Shown: positions 1-13,017, counted from the first letter of the stretch. The stretch: DNA of 64,000 nucleotides from CAZUQP01 sp964622455 (GCA_964622455.1 CAZUQP010000022.1:67014-131013), one strand, 5' to 3'. Numbers and translations: made by a program. Notes: generated by a model from the sequence alone, not told the origin.

Positions 1-14
1 CGATTAGGTAATGT

Positions 15-1265
15 ATGTTTCGACCAGCAGCCCTTTTTATTGGATTGCGTTACACACGCGCTAAGCGCCGTAATCATTTTATTTCTTTTATTTCACTTAT
101 GTCGATGTTAGGTATTGCGCTCGGCGTATTAGTGCTCATTACGGTGTTATCGGTCATGAATGGATTTGACCGGGAAATTAAACATCGAGTATTTAGTATG
201 GTGCCGCCTTTGACGGTGAGTAGTGTGGTTGACTATGTTACTAATTGGCAAGATGTGCAAGCTGTCATGAAAAAAAATCCAAATATTGTAGCGGTCGCAC
301 CTTTTGTGAGTGCGCAAGCGATGTTGACACATGATGAAGTGGTGCAGCCTGCTTTATTAGATGCGATTGAACCAACAGCCGAAAAACATATTACAGAATT
401 GAGCGATAAAATGATCGAGGGAAAGCTTGATCAATTAGCACCAGGTCAGTTTGGGATTATCTTAGGCGAAGAATTAGCGGACCGATTAGATGTAGTCCTT
501 GGCGACAAGGTGACGGTGGTTACACCACAGATGTCTTTAACACCGGCAGGTATCATTCCGCGTTTTAAACGATTTACGGTTGTTGGTATTTTCCGCGCGG
601 GCAGTGGATTTGGTTTTGATGGTAATTTAGCGTTTATTCACTTGAGCGACGGCCAAAAATTAATGCAGTTAGGGAGCGCTGTGACGGGCGTTCATGCCAG
701 CATAAAAGATGTCTATGCGGCAGAAGCTGTTTCAAATCAATTGGCCAAAGAACTGGGCCCGAGTGCACGTATTACGAATTGGACTAATCAATTTGGCGCT
801 TTGTTTCGCGCAGTCAGTTTAGAAAAAACAATGATGTTTTATATTTTAATTTTAATTATTGCAGTTGCTGTATTTAATTTGGTGTGCACATTGGTGATGG
901 TAGTCAATGATAAAGAATCTGATATTGCTATTTTACGCACCTTTGGCGCAACGCCTAAAATGATTATGGGTATTTTCTTAGTGCAAGGAACTATTGTGGG
1001 TGTAATTGGTACTTTACTGGGTGTGGTAGGAGGCATTGCGCTTGCGCTGAATGTGACAGAATTGGTTGATTGGATCCAACGCATTTTCAATGTGCAATTT
1101 CTTTCATCGAGTGTGTACTTTGTGAATTATCTTCCTTCAGAGTTACAGTCATCTGATATTATTCGAATTAGCGTAGCGTCTCTCTTACTTAGTTTGCTCG
1201 CGACTCTTTATCCAGCTTGGCGTGCATCTCGCACTGAACCTGTGGAGGCGCTGCGTTATGAGTGA
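15..1265 (+). CDS. lolC: LolC/LolE-family lipoprotein-release permease
   Basis: Inner-membrane permease of the Lol ABC exporter, which extracts outer-membrane lipoproteins from the inner membrane and passes them to LolA. The 416 residues have the family layout: a first membrane helix at about 20-45, a large periplasmic domain at about 50-265, then three helices (about 275-300, 315-345, 380-400) forming the FtsX domain, with the typical ending ...[12 protein letters not shown]. An AGGT sequence lies just upstream of the ATG. The stop overlaps lolD by 8 bases, so the two are translationally coupled. LolC and LolE cannot be told apart safely here; no second permease is visible, so the exporter may use this one as a homodimer (inference). 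A LolA gene lies elsewhere in the window. Confidence 0.93.
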   Translation: MFRPAALFIGLRYTRAKRRNHFISFISLMSMLGIALGVLVLITVLSVMNGFDREIKHRVFSMVPPLTVSSVVDYVTNWQDVQAVMKKNPNIVAVAPFVSAQAMLTHDEVVQPALLDAIEPTAEKHITELSDKMIEGKLDQLAPGQFGIILGEELADRLDVVLGDKVTVVTPQMSLTPAGIIPRFKRFTVVGIFRAGSGFGFDGNLAFIHLSDGQKLMQLGSAVTGVHASIKDVYAAEAVSNQLAKELGPSARITNWTNQFGALFRAVSLEKTMMFYILILIIAVAVFNLVCTLVMVVNDKESDIAILRTFGATPKMIMGIFLVQGTIVGVIGTLLGVVGGIALALNVTELVDWIQRIFNVQFLSSSVYFVNYLPSELQSSDIIRISVASLLLSLLATLYPAWRASRTEPVEALRYE

Positions 1266-1944
1266 TGCTGTGATAGCGTGCCATGACTTGAGTAAGCATT
1301 ATAAAGATGGTGCGGCGGAAGTGCATGTATTGCAAAAAATTAATTTAACAGTGCAGCCGGGAGAATTAGTTGCGATCGTAGGTAGTTCTGGTTCGGGTAA
1401 AAGCACTTTATTGCATCTTTTGGGCGGATTGGACAAACCCACTTCAGGTACGATTATGGTTGCCGGTAAAAAATTAGCATTCTTATCTGAAAAAGAAAAA
1501 TGCCGCTTACGAAATCATTATTTAGGTTTTGTTTATCAATTTCATCATTTATTACCAGAATTTACAGCACTTGAAAATGTCGGCATGCCATTGCTGATTC
1601 GTGGTGCGCTGCCGAGTGAAATAAAAATCAAAGCAGAAGAATTATTGCAATCGGTTGGTTTAAGTCATCGTTTACAGCATAAAATCAGCGAATTATCAGG
1701 CGGTGAACGTCAACGTGTTGCAATTGCACGTGCGCTTGTGACAGCACCCTTATGCGTGCTTGCTGATGAACCAACAGGCAATTTAGATCCGCGCAATGCA
1801 GAAAAAGTGTTACAGTTATTTGTAGGATTGCAAAAAGCGCAACAAACAAGCGTCATCATGGTCACGCACGATATTAATATTGCGAAACACGCAGACCGCG
1901 TACTGATGCTTGATGATGGGAAATTAATCTCCGCTTCAAATTAG
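1258..1944 (+). CDS. lolD: Lipoprotein-releasing system ATPase LolD
   Basis: ATPase that powers the LolC/E permease. The 228-residue protein has Walker [10 protein letters not shown] at 42-50, the ABC signature LSGGERQR, and Walker B ending [10 protein letters not shown], as in the LolD/MacB/FtsE group. The start chosen is the ATG inside the end of lolC, because GGAGG lies 9 bases upstream and the next residues ([11 protein letters not shown]) match the usual LolD beginning; a start 36 bases further up is open but would lie deep in lolC. Specific to lipoprotein release rather than macrolide export by virtue of its partner gene. Confidence 0.94.
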   Translation: MSDAVIACHDLSKHYKDGAAEVHVLQKINLTVQPGELVAIVGSSGSGKSTLLHLLGGLDKPTSGTIMVAGKKLAFLSEKEKCRLRNHYLGFVYQFHHLLPEFTALENVGMPLLIRGALPSEIKIKAEELLQSVGLSHRLQHKISELSGGERQRVAIARALVTAPLCVLADEPTGNLDPRNAEKVLQLFVGLQKAQQTSVIMVTHDINIAKHADRVLMLDDGKLISASN

Positions 1945-1989
1945 TCAGTAATAATTTCTAAATTAATTTTTCAATAAGGAAAAAATCCA

Positions 1990-4290
1990 ATGCGTTTTTG
2001 GACGCTTGCTTTTTTAGCAGGCATTTTATTTTTGCAGCCATTTCATGATTTACCTGCTTTGCATTGGATTGTGATTTTTATTATTTTTTCAATAGCGGTA
2101 GAAATTTTTTTAGTAAAATGGAAAAATTATTTTCGATTACTTGCAGCAGCAGGATTAGGTTTTGCATGGGCATTGTGGGCGGCACATTCTTTATCATCCT
2201 GGAATTTATCGAGCACACAGGAAGGAAAACTACTGTTGATAACGGGCTATGTTGCATCTATTCCCAATCAAACCAATCACTATGTGACATTCTTGTTTTC
2301 TTTAAAAACGATAGAATCACGTAAAACGCGGACACTTTTAAAATTATCATGGCAAAATAATAAAATTCCATTGCATGCCGGTGATTACTTTCAATTAAAA
2401 GTTCGTTTAAAACGAATTCATGGTGTATCAAATCCCGGAGGTTTTGATTATGAAAAATGGGCGTTTCAAGAAGGGATTCGCGCTGAAGGGTATGTGGTGA
2501 ATGATAAAGATAATCAATTATTATCACATCACACTTATTATTTTATCTTAAATCAATTTCGTGAACATCTGAAAGAAAAAATGGAAGCGGTGTTACCGCA
2601 TACGGAAACTTCCCCTTGGATTGAAGCATTAGCATTGGGTGTTCGTCAAAATATTTCAAGTGCCAATTGGGAAGTGCTCCGAAAAACAGGCACCAATCAT
2701 TTAATGGCTATTGCAGGCTTACATATTGGTTTTATGGCAGGATTTGTTTTTTTTCTAGTGAGTAACGGATGGCGGCGTTTTTCCTATTTAGCATTATATG
2801 TTCCGGCTGAATGCGCAGGTGCCGTTGCCGCATTAATGATGGCATTGATTTATAGCGCATTAGCAGGTTTTTCAATTCCAACTGAACGTGCATGCATAAT
2901 GCTTTCAGTCGTATTGATTACCTTAGTGATGCGCAGAAAATTATTATCATGGCATGCTTTTTGCGTAGCGTTACTGATTGTTTTATTGATCCAGCCGCTC
3001 AGTGTGTTAAGCGAAAGTTTTTGGTTATCGTTTGCATCGGTTGTACTGATTATTTATGGTATTAACGGGCGATTGTCACCCAAAGGATTATGGTGGAAAT
3101 TAGGCAGAATACAATGGGTGATTGCATTAGGACTCATACCATTAAGTATTGGACTTTTCCAGGAATGTTCTTTTATTTCTTTTCTTGCAAATAGCATTGC
3201 AATTCCTTGGGTGGGATTTTTAGTGGTGCCTTTGACATTGCTTGGATGTCTTACATTATTTATTTCAACAAAATTAAGTGCATTGATTTTAGGGTTAGCA
3301 GATAATACATTAAGTATTTTATGGAAAATATTAACGTATTTTTCTCATTTATCATGGGCATCTTGGTATGAAGTCATACCAGAAAAATGGATTTTAATTG
3401 CGGCAACTTTGGGTGTTGTTATTTTATTATTGCCAGTTGGATTTAAAGGCCGATATGTTGGGATCATTTGGTTTTTACCGCTTATTTTTTATCATTATCC
3501 AGAGCCAAAAAAAGGGGATCTCTGGTTTACTTTGTTGGATGTTGGGCAAGGGTTGTCTGCTGTTCTTCAAACTAAAAATCATATTCTTGTTTTTGATGCA
3601 GGCGCGCGCTTTAGTGATTCTTATGATATGGGAAGAAATGTAGTTGTACCTTTTTTGCGTTCCATCGGCGCTAAGAAAATCGATTTATTGGTGATAAGCC
3701 ATGGCGATAATGATCATATGGGTGGTGCTGATGCGCTGCTGCATCAATTTAAAGTCAATACATTAAAAACAAGTGTAATAGAAAAATTTTCTGTGCCTGC
3801 TCTTTATTGTTTACGAGGCGATTCTTGGGAATGGGATGATGTGCAATTTTCTTTTTTGTACCCTTCAAAAGATACGTTAGATCGTGGAAATGATAGTTCA
3901 TGCGTTTTACGCGTGACCACCAAAAACAAGCAGCGTATTTTATTAACGGGAGATATCGAAAAATTTTCTGAAAATGATTTGTTACAGAATCTTTCCGATT
4001 TAGGCGCAAACATTTTGGTCGCGCCGCACCATGGCAGTAAAACATCTGCGGTTGATGCATTTTTGCAAGCAGTCCATCCGCAATATGTTTTGTTTCCAGT
4101 CGGTTATTGCAATCGTTATCATTTTCCACACAAAAGTGTGATAGAAAAATATCAGCGCCAGAGCGCAAAGTTATTTGCAACGGATAAGATGGGTGCTATA
4201 CAATTTTTTTTAAATGGTAATGATAAAGAAAAGCTCGTACTTTTTAGAGAAAAAGAAAAACATTATTGGATGCAACCGGCCACAGATTAA
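1990..4290 (+). CDS. comEC: DNA uptake channel ComEC/Rec2
   Basis: Inner-membrane channel that carries single-stranded DNA into the cytoplasm during natural transformation. The 766-residue protein shows the full family order: N-terminal membrane segments with a DUF4131-like soluble domain (to about 200), the multi-helix Competence domain (about 205-480) and a C-terminal metallo-beta-lactamase domain (about 500-760) with the metal motif HGDNDHMGG and the later motif APHHGSKTS. AAGGA sits 9 bases before the ATG. It follows lolD by 45 bases and could share its transcript. The stop codon overlaps the stop of the convergent receiver gene by 3-4 bases. Competence of the organism is inferred only; no other com or pil genes are in the window. 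Confidence 0.94.
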   Translation: MRFWTLAFLAGILFLQPFHDLPALHWIVIFIIFSIAVEIFLVKWKNYFRLLAAAGLGFAWALWAAHSLSSWNLSSTQEGKLLLITGYVASIPNQTNHYVTFLFSLKTIESRKTRTLLKLSWQNNKIPLHAGDYFQLKVRLKRIHGVSNPGGFDYEKWAFQEGIRAEGYVVNDKDNQLLSHHTYYFILNQFREHLKEKMEAVLPHTETSPWIEALALGVRQNISSANWEVLRKTGTNHLMAIAGLHIGFMAGFVFFLVSNGWRRFSYLALYVPAECAGAVAALMMALIYSALAGFSIPTERACIMLSVVLITLVMRRKLLSWHAFCVALLIVLLIQPLSVLSESFWLSFASVVLIIYGINGRLSPKGLWWKLGRIQWVIALGLIPLSIGLFQECSFISFLANSIAIPWVGFLVVPLTLLGCLTLFISTKLSALILGLADNTLSILWKILTYFSHLSWASWYEVIPEKWILIAATLGVVILLLPVGFKGRYVGIIWFLPLIFYHYPEPKKGDLWFTLLDVGQGLSAVLQTKNHILVFDAGARFSDSYDMGRNVVVPFLRSIGAKKIDLLVISHGDNDHMGGADALLHQFKVNTLKTSVIEKFSVPALYCLRGDSWEWDDVQFSFLYPSKDTLDRGNDSSCVLRVTTKNKQRILLTGDIEKFSENDLLQNLSDLGANILVAPHHGSKTSAVDAFLQAVHPQYVLFPVGYCNRYHFPHKSVIEKYQRQSAKLFATDKMGAIQFFLNGNDKEKLVLFREKEKHYWMQPATD

Positions 4291-4685
4291 CCGCTTTCTG
4301 CATTTGCATCTTGTTTATTTCCATGCGCCAATAAATCAATTGCCATAAGAAGTGCCGAATTATCAATCGGTTTTTCAAAAGAAACGGTTGCGCCTAATGA
4401 TTCAGATAAATCGAGATAGCCTGTGGGATCTAATCGTCCGCCGCCTGAAATGGCAATAATTTCCATGTGCGGGTGTTTGTCTTTTACTTCCGAAATCAAC
4501 GTAATACCGCTTTTTTTAGGCATAATAATATCAGTGACCATGATGTCAGGTTCAGTCGTTTTTAAAATTTCAGCAGCTTCTTCGCCATTGGTAGCGCTTT
4601 GCACCTCATGTGATGCCCGCGTTAAAATTTGAGCTAACATATCGCGCACCAATTCATCATCTTCAACTAATAATATCTTTGCCAT
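4287..4685 (-). CDS. Single-domain response regulator (CheY-like receiver)
   Basis: A 132-residue receiver domain without an output domain. It has the acidic pair D9/D10, the phosphorylated aspartate D52 (in VTDIIMPKKSG), S79 and K104, so the phosphorylation site looks intact. The start is the ATG preceded by AAGGAG, which lies inside the end of the kinase gene; a longer reading frame upstream is simply overlap with that gene. Paired with the kinase (23-base overlap), it is its probable phosphate acceptor. With no DNA-binding domain it must act by protein contact or pass phosphate on; the output is unknown. Confidence 0.9.
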   Translation of the reverse strand: MAKILLVEDDELVRDMLAQILTRASHEVQSATNGEEAAEILKTTEPDIMVTDIIMPKKSGITLISEVKDKHPHMEIIAISGGGRLDPTGYLDLSESLGATVSFEKPIDNSALLMAIDLLAHGNKQDANAESG

Positions 4686-5739
4686 GAGAATTCTCCTTAT
4701 ACTCTGGGAACAGCAGGATAAATGTCGTGCCATGCCCAAGGCGGCTCTCGACCACAATTTCGCCTTGATGTTCCTGCACGATCGAGTGTACGGTTGCAAG
4801 ACCAAGGCCGGTCCCTTTGCCCACTTCTTTCGTGGTATAGAAGGGTTCAAAGATACGGGCCATAGTAGATTGATCCATGCCGTGGCCGGTATCTGTCATA
4901 TCAATTCTACAATAGGATTCTGCTTTTGTAATGTGAGGAAATTGTTTAATGATTTTATCGTGAACGAGTACGCGATTTAATTTAAGAGTGACACTGCCTT
5001 CACCTTCCATCGCATCGACTGCATTATTGATGATATTAACAATCACTTGATGGAGTTGTGTTTGGTCTCCTAAAATCACACAATCTTCAGTGATGGGCTG
5101 TAATTTGATGTCAACACTGGCAGGGATGGTAGGTTTTAGAAGACCTAGTACGCCTTCAATCGTTTCTTTGACATGCACTGATTTAAAATCATGATGCTGA
5201 CGTCTGCTAAACCCTAAAATCCGAGCGACCAGGTCCTGCCCGCGTTTACAAGCATCCAGCACTTTTCCTAAATTTTTATGGACGATATCGTCCGTCGGGA
5301 CGTCTTCCCGGGCCATTTCTACATAACCAATAATGGCATAAAGAATATTATTAAAATCGTGCGCGATACCGCCCGCCAATGTTCCAATGGCTTGTAATTT
5401 TTGGCCTTGTAAGAGCGCTTTTTCGAGTTTTTGCTTAGTTTCTTCAGCATGAATACGATCAGCGATTTCTTTTTGAAAGTTAGCATTCATGATATCGAGT
5501 GATTTTTTGCGTTGATCAGTGAGTTGGATCAAGCGGATGAGCAACCCGGCAAGAATTGCAAAGAAAATGCCGAAGATTAATATGATCCAAGGATAGTCAT
5601 GTTGGATAGAATGCGGCATAAAATCATCAACTAAGGCAATCCATACCCCGATGGATAGTATAATGCCCCCCAATGCGACAGCATAAGGCAGCCAAGAAAA
5701 GGGAAAAAGGGGGGTGTTTTTTTGATGATTTTCAATCAT
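4663..5739 (-). CDS. Membrane sensor histidine kinase
   Basis: A 358-residue kinase with two predicted membrane helices (about 13-35 and 50-70) separated by a periplasmic loop of only about 15 residues, then a coiled stretch, a HisKA dimerisation domain with phospho-acceptor H127 in GGIAHDFNN, and a HATPase domain with the N box (NIINNAVDAM) and G boxes (DTGHGMD, GKGTGLGL). The tiny loop suggests it senses a membrane or cytoplasmic state rather than a bulky ligand (inference). Overlaps the receiver gene. The AHDFNN type of acceptor site is usual in kinases related to hybrid kinases; here the receiver is a separate protein. Confidence 0.92.
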   Translation of the reverse strand: MIENHQKNTPLFPFSWLPYAVALGGIILSIGVWIALVDDFMPHSIQHDYPWIILIFGIFFAILAGLLIRLIQLTDQRKKSLDIMNANFQKEIADRIHAEETKQKLEKALLQGQKLQAIGTLAGGIAHDFNNILYAIIGYVEMAREDVPTDDIVHKNLGKVLDACKRGQDLVARILGFSRRQHHDFKSVHVKETIEGVLGLLKPTIPASVDIKLQPITEDCVILGDQTQLHQVIVNIINNAVDAMEGEGSVTLKLNRVLVHDKIIKQFPHITKAESYCRIDMTDTGHGMDQSTMARIFEPFYTTKEVGKGTGLGLATVHSIVQEHQGEIVVESRLGHGTTFILLFPEYKENSHGKDIIS

Positions 5740-5826
5740 AAATAATAGCTTAATCCATTTAAGCGATTGAGGCTATAAGCCAATTTATATATACTTCTTT
5801 TATCGAGAAAACAGTGTAATGAGATT

Positions 5827-8800
5827 ATGCAGCTAAAGAAAATTAAACTTTCCGGTTTTAAGTCATTTGTGGATCCTATTACGGTGCCGGTGCCTGGCAA
5901 CTTGGTTGCGATTGTCGGGCCTAATGGGTGTGGCAAATCGAATATCATTGACGCGGTTTGCTGGGTGATGGGTGAAAGCTCAGCTAAATACTTACGCGGC
6001 GAATCACTGACCGACGTTATTTTTAACGGATCAAGTGCCAGAAAACCGGTCGGCCAAGCATCCGTTGAATTGATATTTGATAATCAGGATGGCAGTTTAG
6101 GCGGTGAATATGCAAGTTATGCTGAAATTTCAATTCGCCGACTGATCAATCGGGAAAGTGAATCCAGTTATTTCTTAAACGGTGCGCGCTGCAGACGGCG
6201 TGATATTGTCGGTATTTTTCTGGGCACCGGTCTTGGGCCGCGTAGTTACTCCATCATCGGCCAAAATATGATTTCCCGTATTATTGAGGCAAAACCGGAT
6301 GATATGCGGGTTTATTTAGAAGAAGCTGCAGGTGTTTCTAAATATAAAGAGCGTAGGCGCGAAACTGAAAATCGTATTAATCATACGAAAGAAAATATGG
6401 CGCGCTTGGATGATGTGCGGGCTGAATTAGAGAAACAGTTGGCTAATTTAAAACGCCAAGCCAATGCGGCGGAAAAATTTAAAACATTAAAACAAGAAGA
6501 ACGGATGACTCGCGCAAAATGGCTCGCGTCTCAGTGGCGTCAATATGATAGCAAGCTCGTGCAATATTCTTTGCAGATTCAGCAGCAAGAAACTGCATTA
6601 GAAGCGCGTAATGCTGAATTAAGTGAAAACCAGCTTAACACAAATAAATTGCGCGATGATCATGGTTTGGCAAATGAAGCATTTCAAGAAGTTCAGCACC
6701 GTTATTATAAAGCGGGCAACGAAATTACTCGAATCGAGCAAGAGATTCATCATACTAAAGAGCGTGCAGAGCAGCGGCAGGCGGATGTTTTGCAGACGCA
6801 GCATGATTGGACAGAAGTTAAAAATAGTTTGGCCGATGCAGAAAACGAATTAAATGAATTAATGGATGAGGTTGAAAAATTAGAACCTGCTTTCGAGAAA
6901 GCTACAGAAACAGTGAATAAAAAAACCGCTGTCTATCATCAAGCAGAAGAGGCGATGCAGGCGTGGCAAGAGCAATGGGATGCGTTTAATACACATTCAT
7001 CCAAAACGACTCGCATCGCAGAAGTAGAGCAAACGCGTATTATTCACTTAGAGCAGCGTTTAGCTTCTTTAAAACAGCGTAAAAAACAATTTACAGAAGA
7101 AAAAAATCAAATTCATTTTGTGGATCTTGAAAAAGAAATTGCCCATGGTTTAGAACGTTTTCAGAAAAGTGATGCAGTGTTAACTGAGCAAAATCAAAAA
7201 TTAACCGATCTAAATGAAGTCATTGTCAATCTTGAAAAAGATCAGCAAAAATTGATGCAGAAATTAGATGAAGTACATTCTGAAGCGCAAGATGTGCGCG
7301 GGAAGCACACTTCTTTGCAAGCATTGCAGCAAGTAGCGCTTGGACAACAGGATGAGCGAAGCAATGAATGGCTTAATCAACATCAATTAGATCAATTACC
7401 CCGTTTAGCGCAGCATATTCATGTGCAAACAGGTTGGGAAGAGGCAGTTGAAAAAGTATTAGGTGTCTATTTACAAGCAGTTTGTGTAGATAGCTTATCA
7501 CTTTTAACTGAGGTAGCTGACAAATTTACAGCGGGCAATTTAAGTGCATTTGCATCTTCAAAAGGTTCATCTTCTTTAACGGCCCAAAAAAAATTATTGC
7601 TTCACAAAATTGAATCTCCTTGGCCGCTGGACGGCTTATTAGCAGGCGTTTATGCGGCAGAAACCTATCAAGAAGCTTGCCAACTATATAAGACGTTAGC
7701 GCCATATGAATCTGTGATTACGGCCCAAGGTGTTTGGTTAGGTGCTTCATGGCTTCGTATTTCGCGCGATGAAAATCAGCAAGAAAGTGTATTGAAGCGT
7801 GAAAAAGAATTAAAACAATTAGCTAAACAATTAATGCAGTTAGAAAAAAATCAAGAAAAGTTGTCACATGATTTGGTAAGAAACCGTGCGGAACTTAAAA
7901 ACTTATTACATGAACGAGATGAATTGCAAAAGAAAGTCAATCAATCGTATGCGGAAGCGGCACAACTGAAAGCCGAGCAAAATGTAAAACAAGAACGCTT
8001 AGTTGAATTAAATGTTCGTGCTAATCGTTTACAAAAAGAATTAATTGAAGTTCTCGAGCAGGATAAAAATGCTGAGCAGGAGCTCGCTAACGCGAGGAGC
8101 ACTTGGCAAAAAGCAATGGATGAGCTTCAAACATTAGCTGATCAACGTGATGCATTGATGCAGAAACGAGAAACATTTCGTCTTAATGTGCAAATGAGCC
8201 GTGAACATCTCGATGATAGCAAAGAAGAGTATCATCAGCTTGAAATTCGCTTGCAAACCACGAAGTCTCAACAAACATCCTTAAAGCATTCCATTCAACG
8301 AATGGAAGCGCAATTAAAAACGTTAGCAGAAAGACGAGAAGTGCTTGAAACACATATCACGGATGAAGCATCTCTCGCCGAGTTAGAAAATGCCTTAGCG
8401 ACTGCTTTAAGCTATCGGTTACAAATTGAAGACGAATTAAATCACGCGCGCGTTGTCATTGAAGAAATCAACCATCAATTACGTGCGATGGAAGATGCGC
8501 GTCATGGTGTTGAGCGTGAAATAGCCGCAGTGCGGGATATGTTAGAAACATTACGTTTAGAAAATCAAAGTATTAAAGTCAAAATAGAAACGATTGTTGA
8601 GCAATTACATGAAGCGCATTTTGAAATAGAAGAAATATTAACAGATTTATCGGATGAGGCCTTGCCTGAAAATTATCAACAAGAGTTAGAGCAAATCACC
8701 TTAAGGATTACGCGCTTAGGCGCTATTAATTTAGTGGCAATTGAAGAACATGAAGCGTGCAATGAACGTAAGGAATATCTAGATAAGCAATATGCGGATT

Positions 8801-9330
8801 TACTAGAAGGGTTGACGACGCTGCAAAATGCCATCGATAAAATTGATAAAGAAACACGGGCACGTTTTAAAGAAACATTTAATAAAGTGAATGAACGTTT
8901 CCAAGAATTATTCCCTAAAGTTTTTGGCGGCGGACATGCATCTCTTGAATTGATGGGTGAAAATTTATTAGATGCGGGCATTACCGTGATGGCATGCCCT
9001 CCAGGAAAACGCAATAGTACGATTCACTTACTGTCGGGTGGTGAAAAAGCGATGACTGCGATTGCATTGGTATTTTCTATTTTCCACTTAAATCCCGCAC
9101 CTTTTTGTTTGCTGGATGAGGTGGATGCGCCTTTAGATGATGCTAATATTGGACGTTTTTGTCAGTTAGTGAAAGTGATGTCAGAGAAAACGCAGTTTAT
9201 TTTTATTAGCCATAATAAATTGGCGATTGAAATGAGTGATCATTTGATGGGTGTGACGATGCATGAGCCCGGGGTGTCTCGTTTAGTGAGTGTCAACATG
9301 GAAGAAGCTGTGAGTTTAGCAGGTGCTTAG
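5827..9330 (+). CDS. smc: Chromosome condensation ATPase SMC
   Basis: Structural maintenance of chromosomes protein, which with ScpA/ScpB organises and segregates the nucleoid. The 1167 residues show Walker A GPNGCGKSN at 31-39, a long coiled coil, a hinge region at about 500-640, a second coiled coil, the signature LSGGEKAMTA and Walker B FCLLDEVDAP. Length fits the family. Legionellales use SMC where enterobacteria use MukB. It is followed after 12 bases by zipA and then ligA, a gene order seen in several gammaproteobacteria; the ribosome-binding site of zipA overlaps the smc stop codon. Divergent from the kinase/receiver pair. Confidence 0.97.
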   Translation: MQLKKIKLSGFKSFVDPITVPVPGNLVAIVGPNGCGKSNIIDAVCWVMGESSAKYLRGESLTDVIFNGSSARKPVGQASVELIFDNQDGSLGGEYASYAEISIRRLINRESESSYFLNGARCRRRDIVGIFLGTGLGPRSYSIIGQNMISRIIEAKPDDMRVYLEEAAGVSKYKERRRETENRINHTKENMARLDDVRAELEKQLANLKRQANAAEKFKTLKQEERMTRAKWLASQWRQYDSKLVQYSLQIQQQETALEARNAELSENQLNTNKLRDDHGLANEAFQEVQHRYYKAGNEITRIEQEIHHTKERAEQRQADVLQTQHDWTEVKNSLADAENELNELMDEVEKLEPAFEKATETVNKKTAVYHQAEEAMQAWQEQWDAFNTHSSKTTRIAEVEQTRIIHLEQRLASLKQRKKQFTEEKNQIHFVDLEKEIAHGLERFQKSDAVLTEQNQKLTDLNEVIVNLEKDQQKLMQKLDEVHSEAQDVRGKHTSLQALQQVALGQQDERSNEWLNQHQLDQLPRLAQHIHVQTGWEEAVEKVLGVYLQAVCVDSLSLLTEVADKFTAGNLSAFASSKGSSSLTAQKKLLLHKIESPWPLDGLLAGVYAAETYQEACQLYKTLAPYESVITAQGVWLGASWLRISRDENQQESVLKREKELKQLAKQLMQLEKNQEKLSHDLVRNRAELKNLLHERDELQKKVNQSYAEAAQLKAEQNVKQERLVELNVRANRLQKELIEVLEQDKNAEQELANARSTWQKAMDELQTLADQRDALMQKRETFRLNVQMSREHLDDSKEEYHQLEIRLQTTKSQQTSLKHSIQRMEAQLKTLAERREVLETHITDEASLAELENALATALSYRLQIEDELNHARVVIEEINHQLRAMEDARHGVEREIAAVRDMLETLRLENQSIKVKIETIVEQLHEAHFEIEEILTDLSDEALPENYQQELEQITLRITRLGAINLVAIEEHEACNERKEYLDKQYADLLEGLTTLQNAIDKIDKETRARFKETFNKVNERFQELFPKVFGGGHASLELMGENLLDAGITVMACPPGKRNSTIHLLSGGEKAMTAIALVFSIFHLNPAPFCLLDEVDAPLDDANIGRFCQLVKVMSEKTQFIFISHNKLAIEMSDHLMGVTMHEPGVSRLVSVNMEEAVSLAGA

Positions 9331-9342
9331 GAGTAATAAAAT

Positions 9343-10023
9343 ATGGATGTGTATTTAAAAATAGGTTTGTTATCGATAGGTGTTGGAATTTTACTATGGA
9401 TTTTTTGGGATAGTTGGCATAAGAAACGTTCTTCTCATTTTTCGAAATCAACTGAGATATCGTTAGGCCCTCAATTGGCAGGAGATCATGCGCAAGAATT
9501 AGGTGAAGATCACGTGGGGCCCGCGCGTATTGTGGCAGTGGACCATTCTGCGAGAAATATAAAATCGCGTTATGCTGTTCATGAAAAAAAACGTGCTGTT
9601 CATCATGTACCTGAAAATTTATTTATCCTAAGTGTAATGGCAAAACCGGATGCACATTTTGCCTCATATGATTTGCTGCAAGCTATTTCGCATGCGGGCC
9701 TGCAATTTGGCGAAATGAACATTTTTCATTACTATCAAACAACCGTTAATGGTAAAACAAAATTGTTTAGCTTAGCATCTGCCAATAAACCCGGGGATTT
9801 TGACATGAATAATATTGGCAATTTTTCTTGTACGGGGCTTATGTTATTCATGAATAAGACGGATGTACCTGATCCTCAGCAGACATTCAAATTAATGTTA
9901 GATACGGCAGAAAAATTAACCGAAGATTTAGATGGTATGCTGCACGCAGATCCTATGACGCCTTGGAGTGAAAAAATGGCGTGGCAATATCAAAAAAGAT
10001 TGTTTAATCAAACATCGCGTTAG
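9343..10023 (+). CDS. zipA: Cell division protein ZipA
   Basis: Membrane anchor for the FtsZ ring. The 226-residue protein has one N-terminal membrane helix (about 4-21), a short charged linker (about 25-85) and a C-terminal FtsZ-binding domain (about 90-226) that begins FILSVMAKPDAHFASYDLL and includes NIFHYYQTTV. The linker is much shorter than in E. coli ZipA, which is about 330 residues. Preceded by TAGGAG that overlaps the smc stop; followed after 3 bases by ligA. The position between smc and ligA supports the assignment. Confidence 0.92.
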   Translation: MDVYLKIGLLSIGVGILLWIFWDSWHKKRSSHFSKSTEISLGPQLAGDHAQELGEDHVGPARIVAVDHSARNIKSRYAVHEKKRAVHHVPENLFILSVMAKPDAHFASYDLLQAISHAGLQFGEMNIFHYYQTTVNGKTKLFSLASANKPGDFDMNNIGNFSCTGLMLFMNKTDVPDPQQTFKLMLDTAEKLTEDLDGMLHADPMTPWSEKMAWQYQKRLFNQTSR

Positions 10024-12341
<2,318 letters not shown>

Positions 12342-12453
12342 GGTGTCCTCATGTTTTCTCATTTTCATGTATCTTTGCCTATTATTATCATTATCCTTAA
12401 CTATCATTATCATAGCGTGTCAGCTGAAAACCAGCAATAAAAATGATACAAGA

Positions 12454-13002
12454 TTACTGTTTCTCTGTTAGCTTTCCGTTTTTAAAAATAAGCGTCACAG
12501 GCGGGGTGCTGCTGTAAGTGAATGTTATCACTTCTATTGTTGGCGGTTTTTGATTGGTTTGACTGCTTTTATTAATAAAAACAGGTTCGCCGCAAGCAGC
12601 TTTGAGTTCTTTTGCGCTATCGCCGACCGAAATAATTTTTCCGTTATAAACAGCATCTACATTTCCGCCGCACATCCCAGAACTTGCGAGACTCATGCCG
12701 TTTACCGTGATGTTTACTATTTTATTATTGTTTAATGCAATGGCCATTTTCACAGTTGCAGATTGTCCGCCAGTTATCGGTTGAGTGTAACCAGGCGTGC
12801 TCGGTGTTACATAATAATTCCACTCTTGCGGGCCGCTGTCGTCTTCTTCAGTCGATTTTTTTTCGGTATTGGGTTTGCCGCATTGTTGTTTGACAGATTC
12901 AATCGTGTCGCCGATATTGATTTGATTAAAATTATTGGGGCAAAACATAGCGTAAGTATGAGAAGAAAAAAATAATAGTAATATCGCTAACGACAGTTTC
13001 AT
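12454..13002 (-). CDS. Secreted DUF2845-type protein
   Basis: A 182-residue exported protein. A signal peptide covers about 1-18 (MKLSLAILLLFFSSHTYA). The mature part carries two copies of a motif of the form IGDTIESVKQQCGKP (about 30-45) and VGDSAKELKAACGEP, the pattern of DUF2845, and four or more cysteines that could form disulfides. Function of the family is unknown; it is common in Legionellales and related groups. Stands alone between the coiled-coil gene and purB, 15 bases downstream... in the same direction as purB, which ends up lying upstream of it, so it may be read from the purB transcript. Confidence 0.8.
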   Translation of the reverse strand: MKLSLAILLLFFSSHTYAMFCPNNFNQINIGDTIESVKQQCGKPNTEKKSTEEDDSGPQEWNYYVTPSTPGYTQPITGGQSATVKMAIALNNNKIVNITVNGMSLASSGMCGGNVDAVYNGKIISVGDSAKELKAACGEPVFINKSSQTNQKPPTIEVITFTYSSTPPVTLIFKNGKLTEKQ

Positions 13003-13017
13003 ATTTTTATTTTACCT

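Noticed and set aside
8676..9014. 112-residue reading frame on the minus strand inside smc
   Set aside because: It is the antisense of the conserved SMC C-terminal ATPase head, with no ribosome-binding site.
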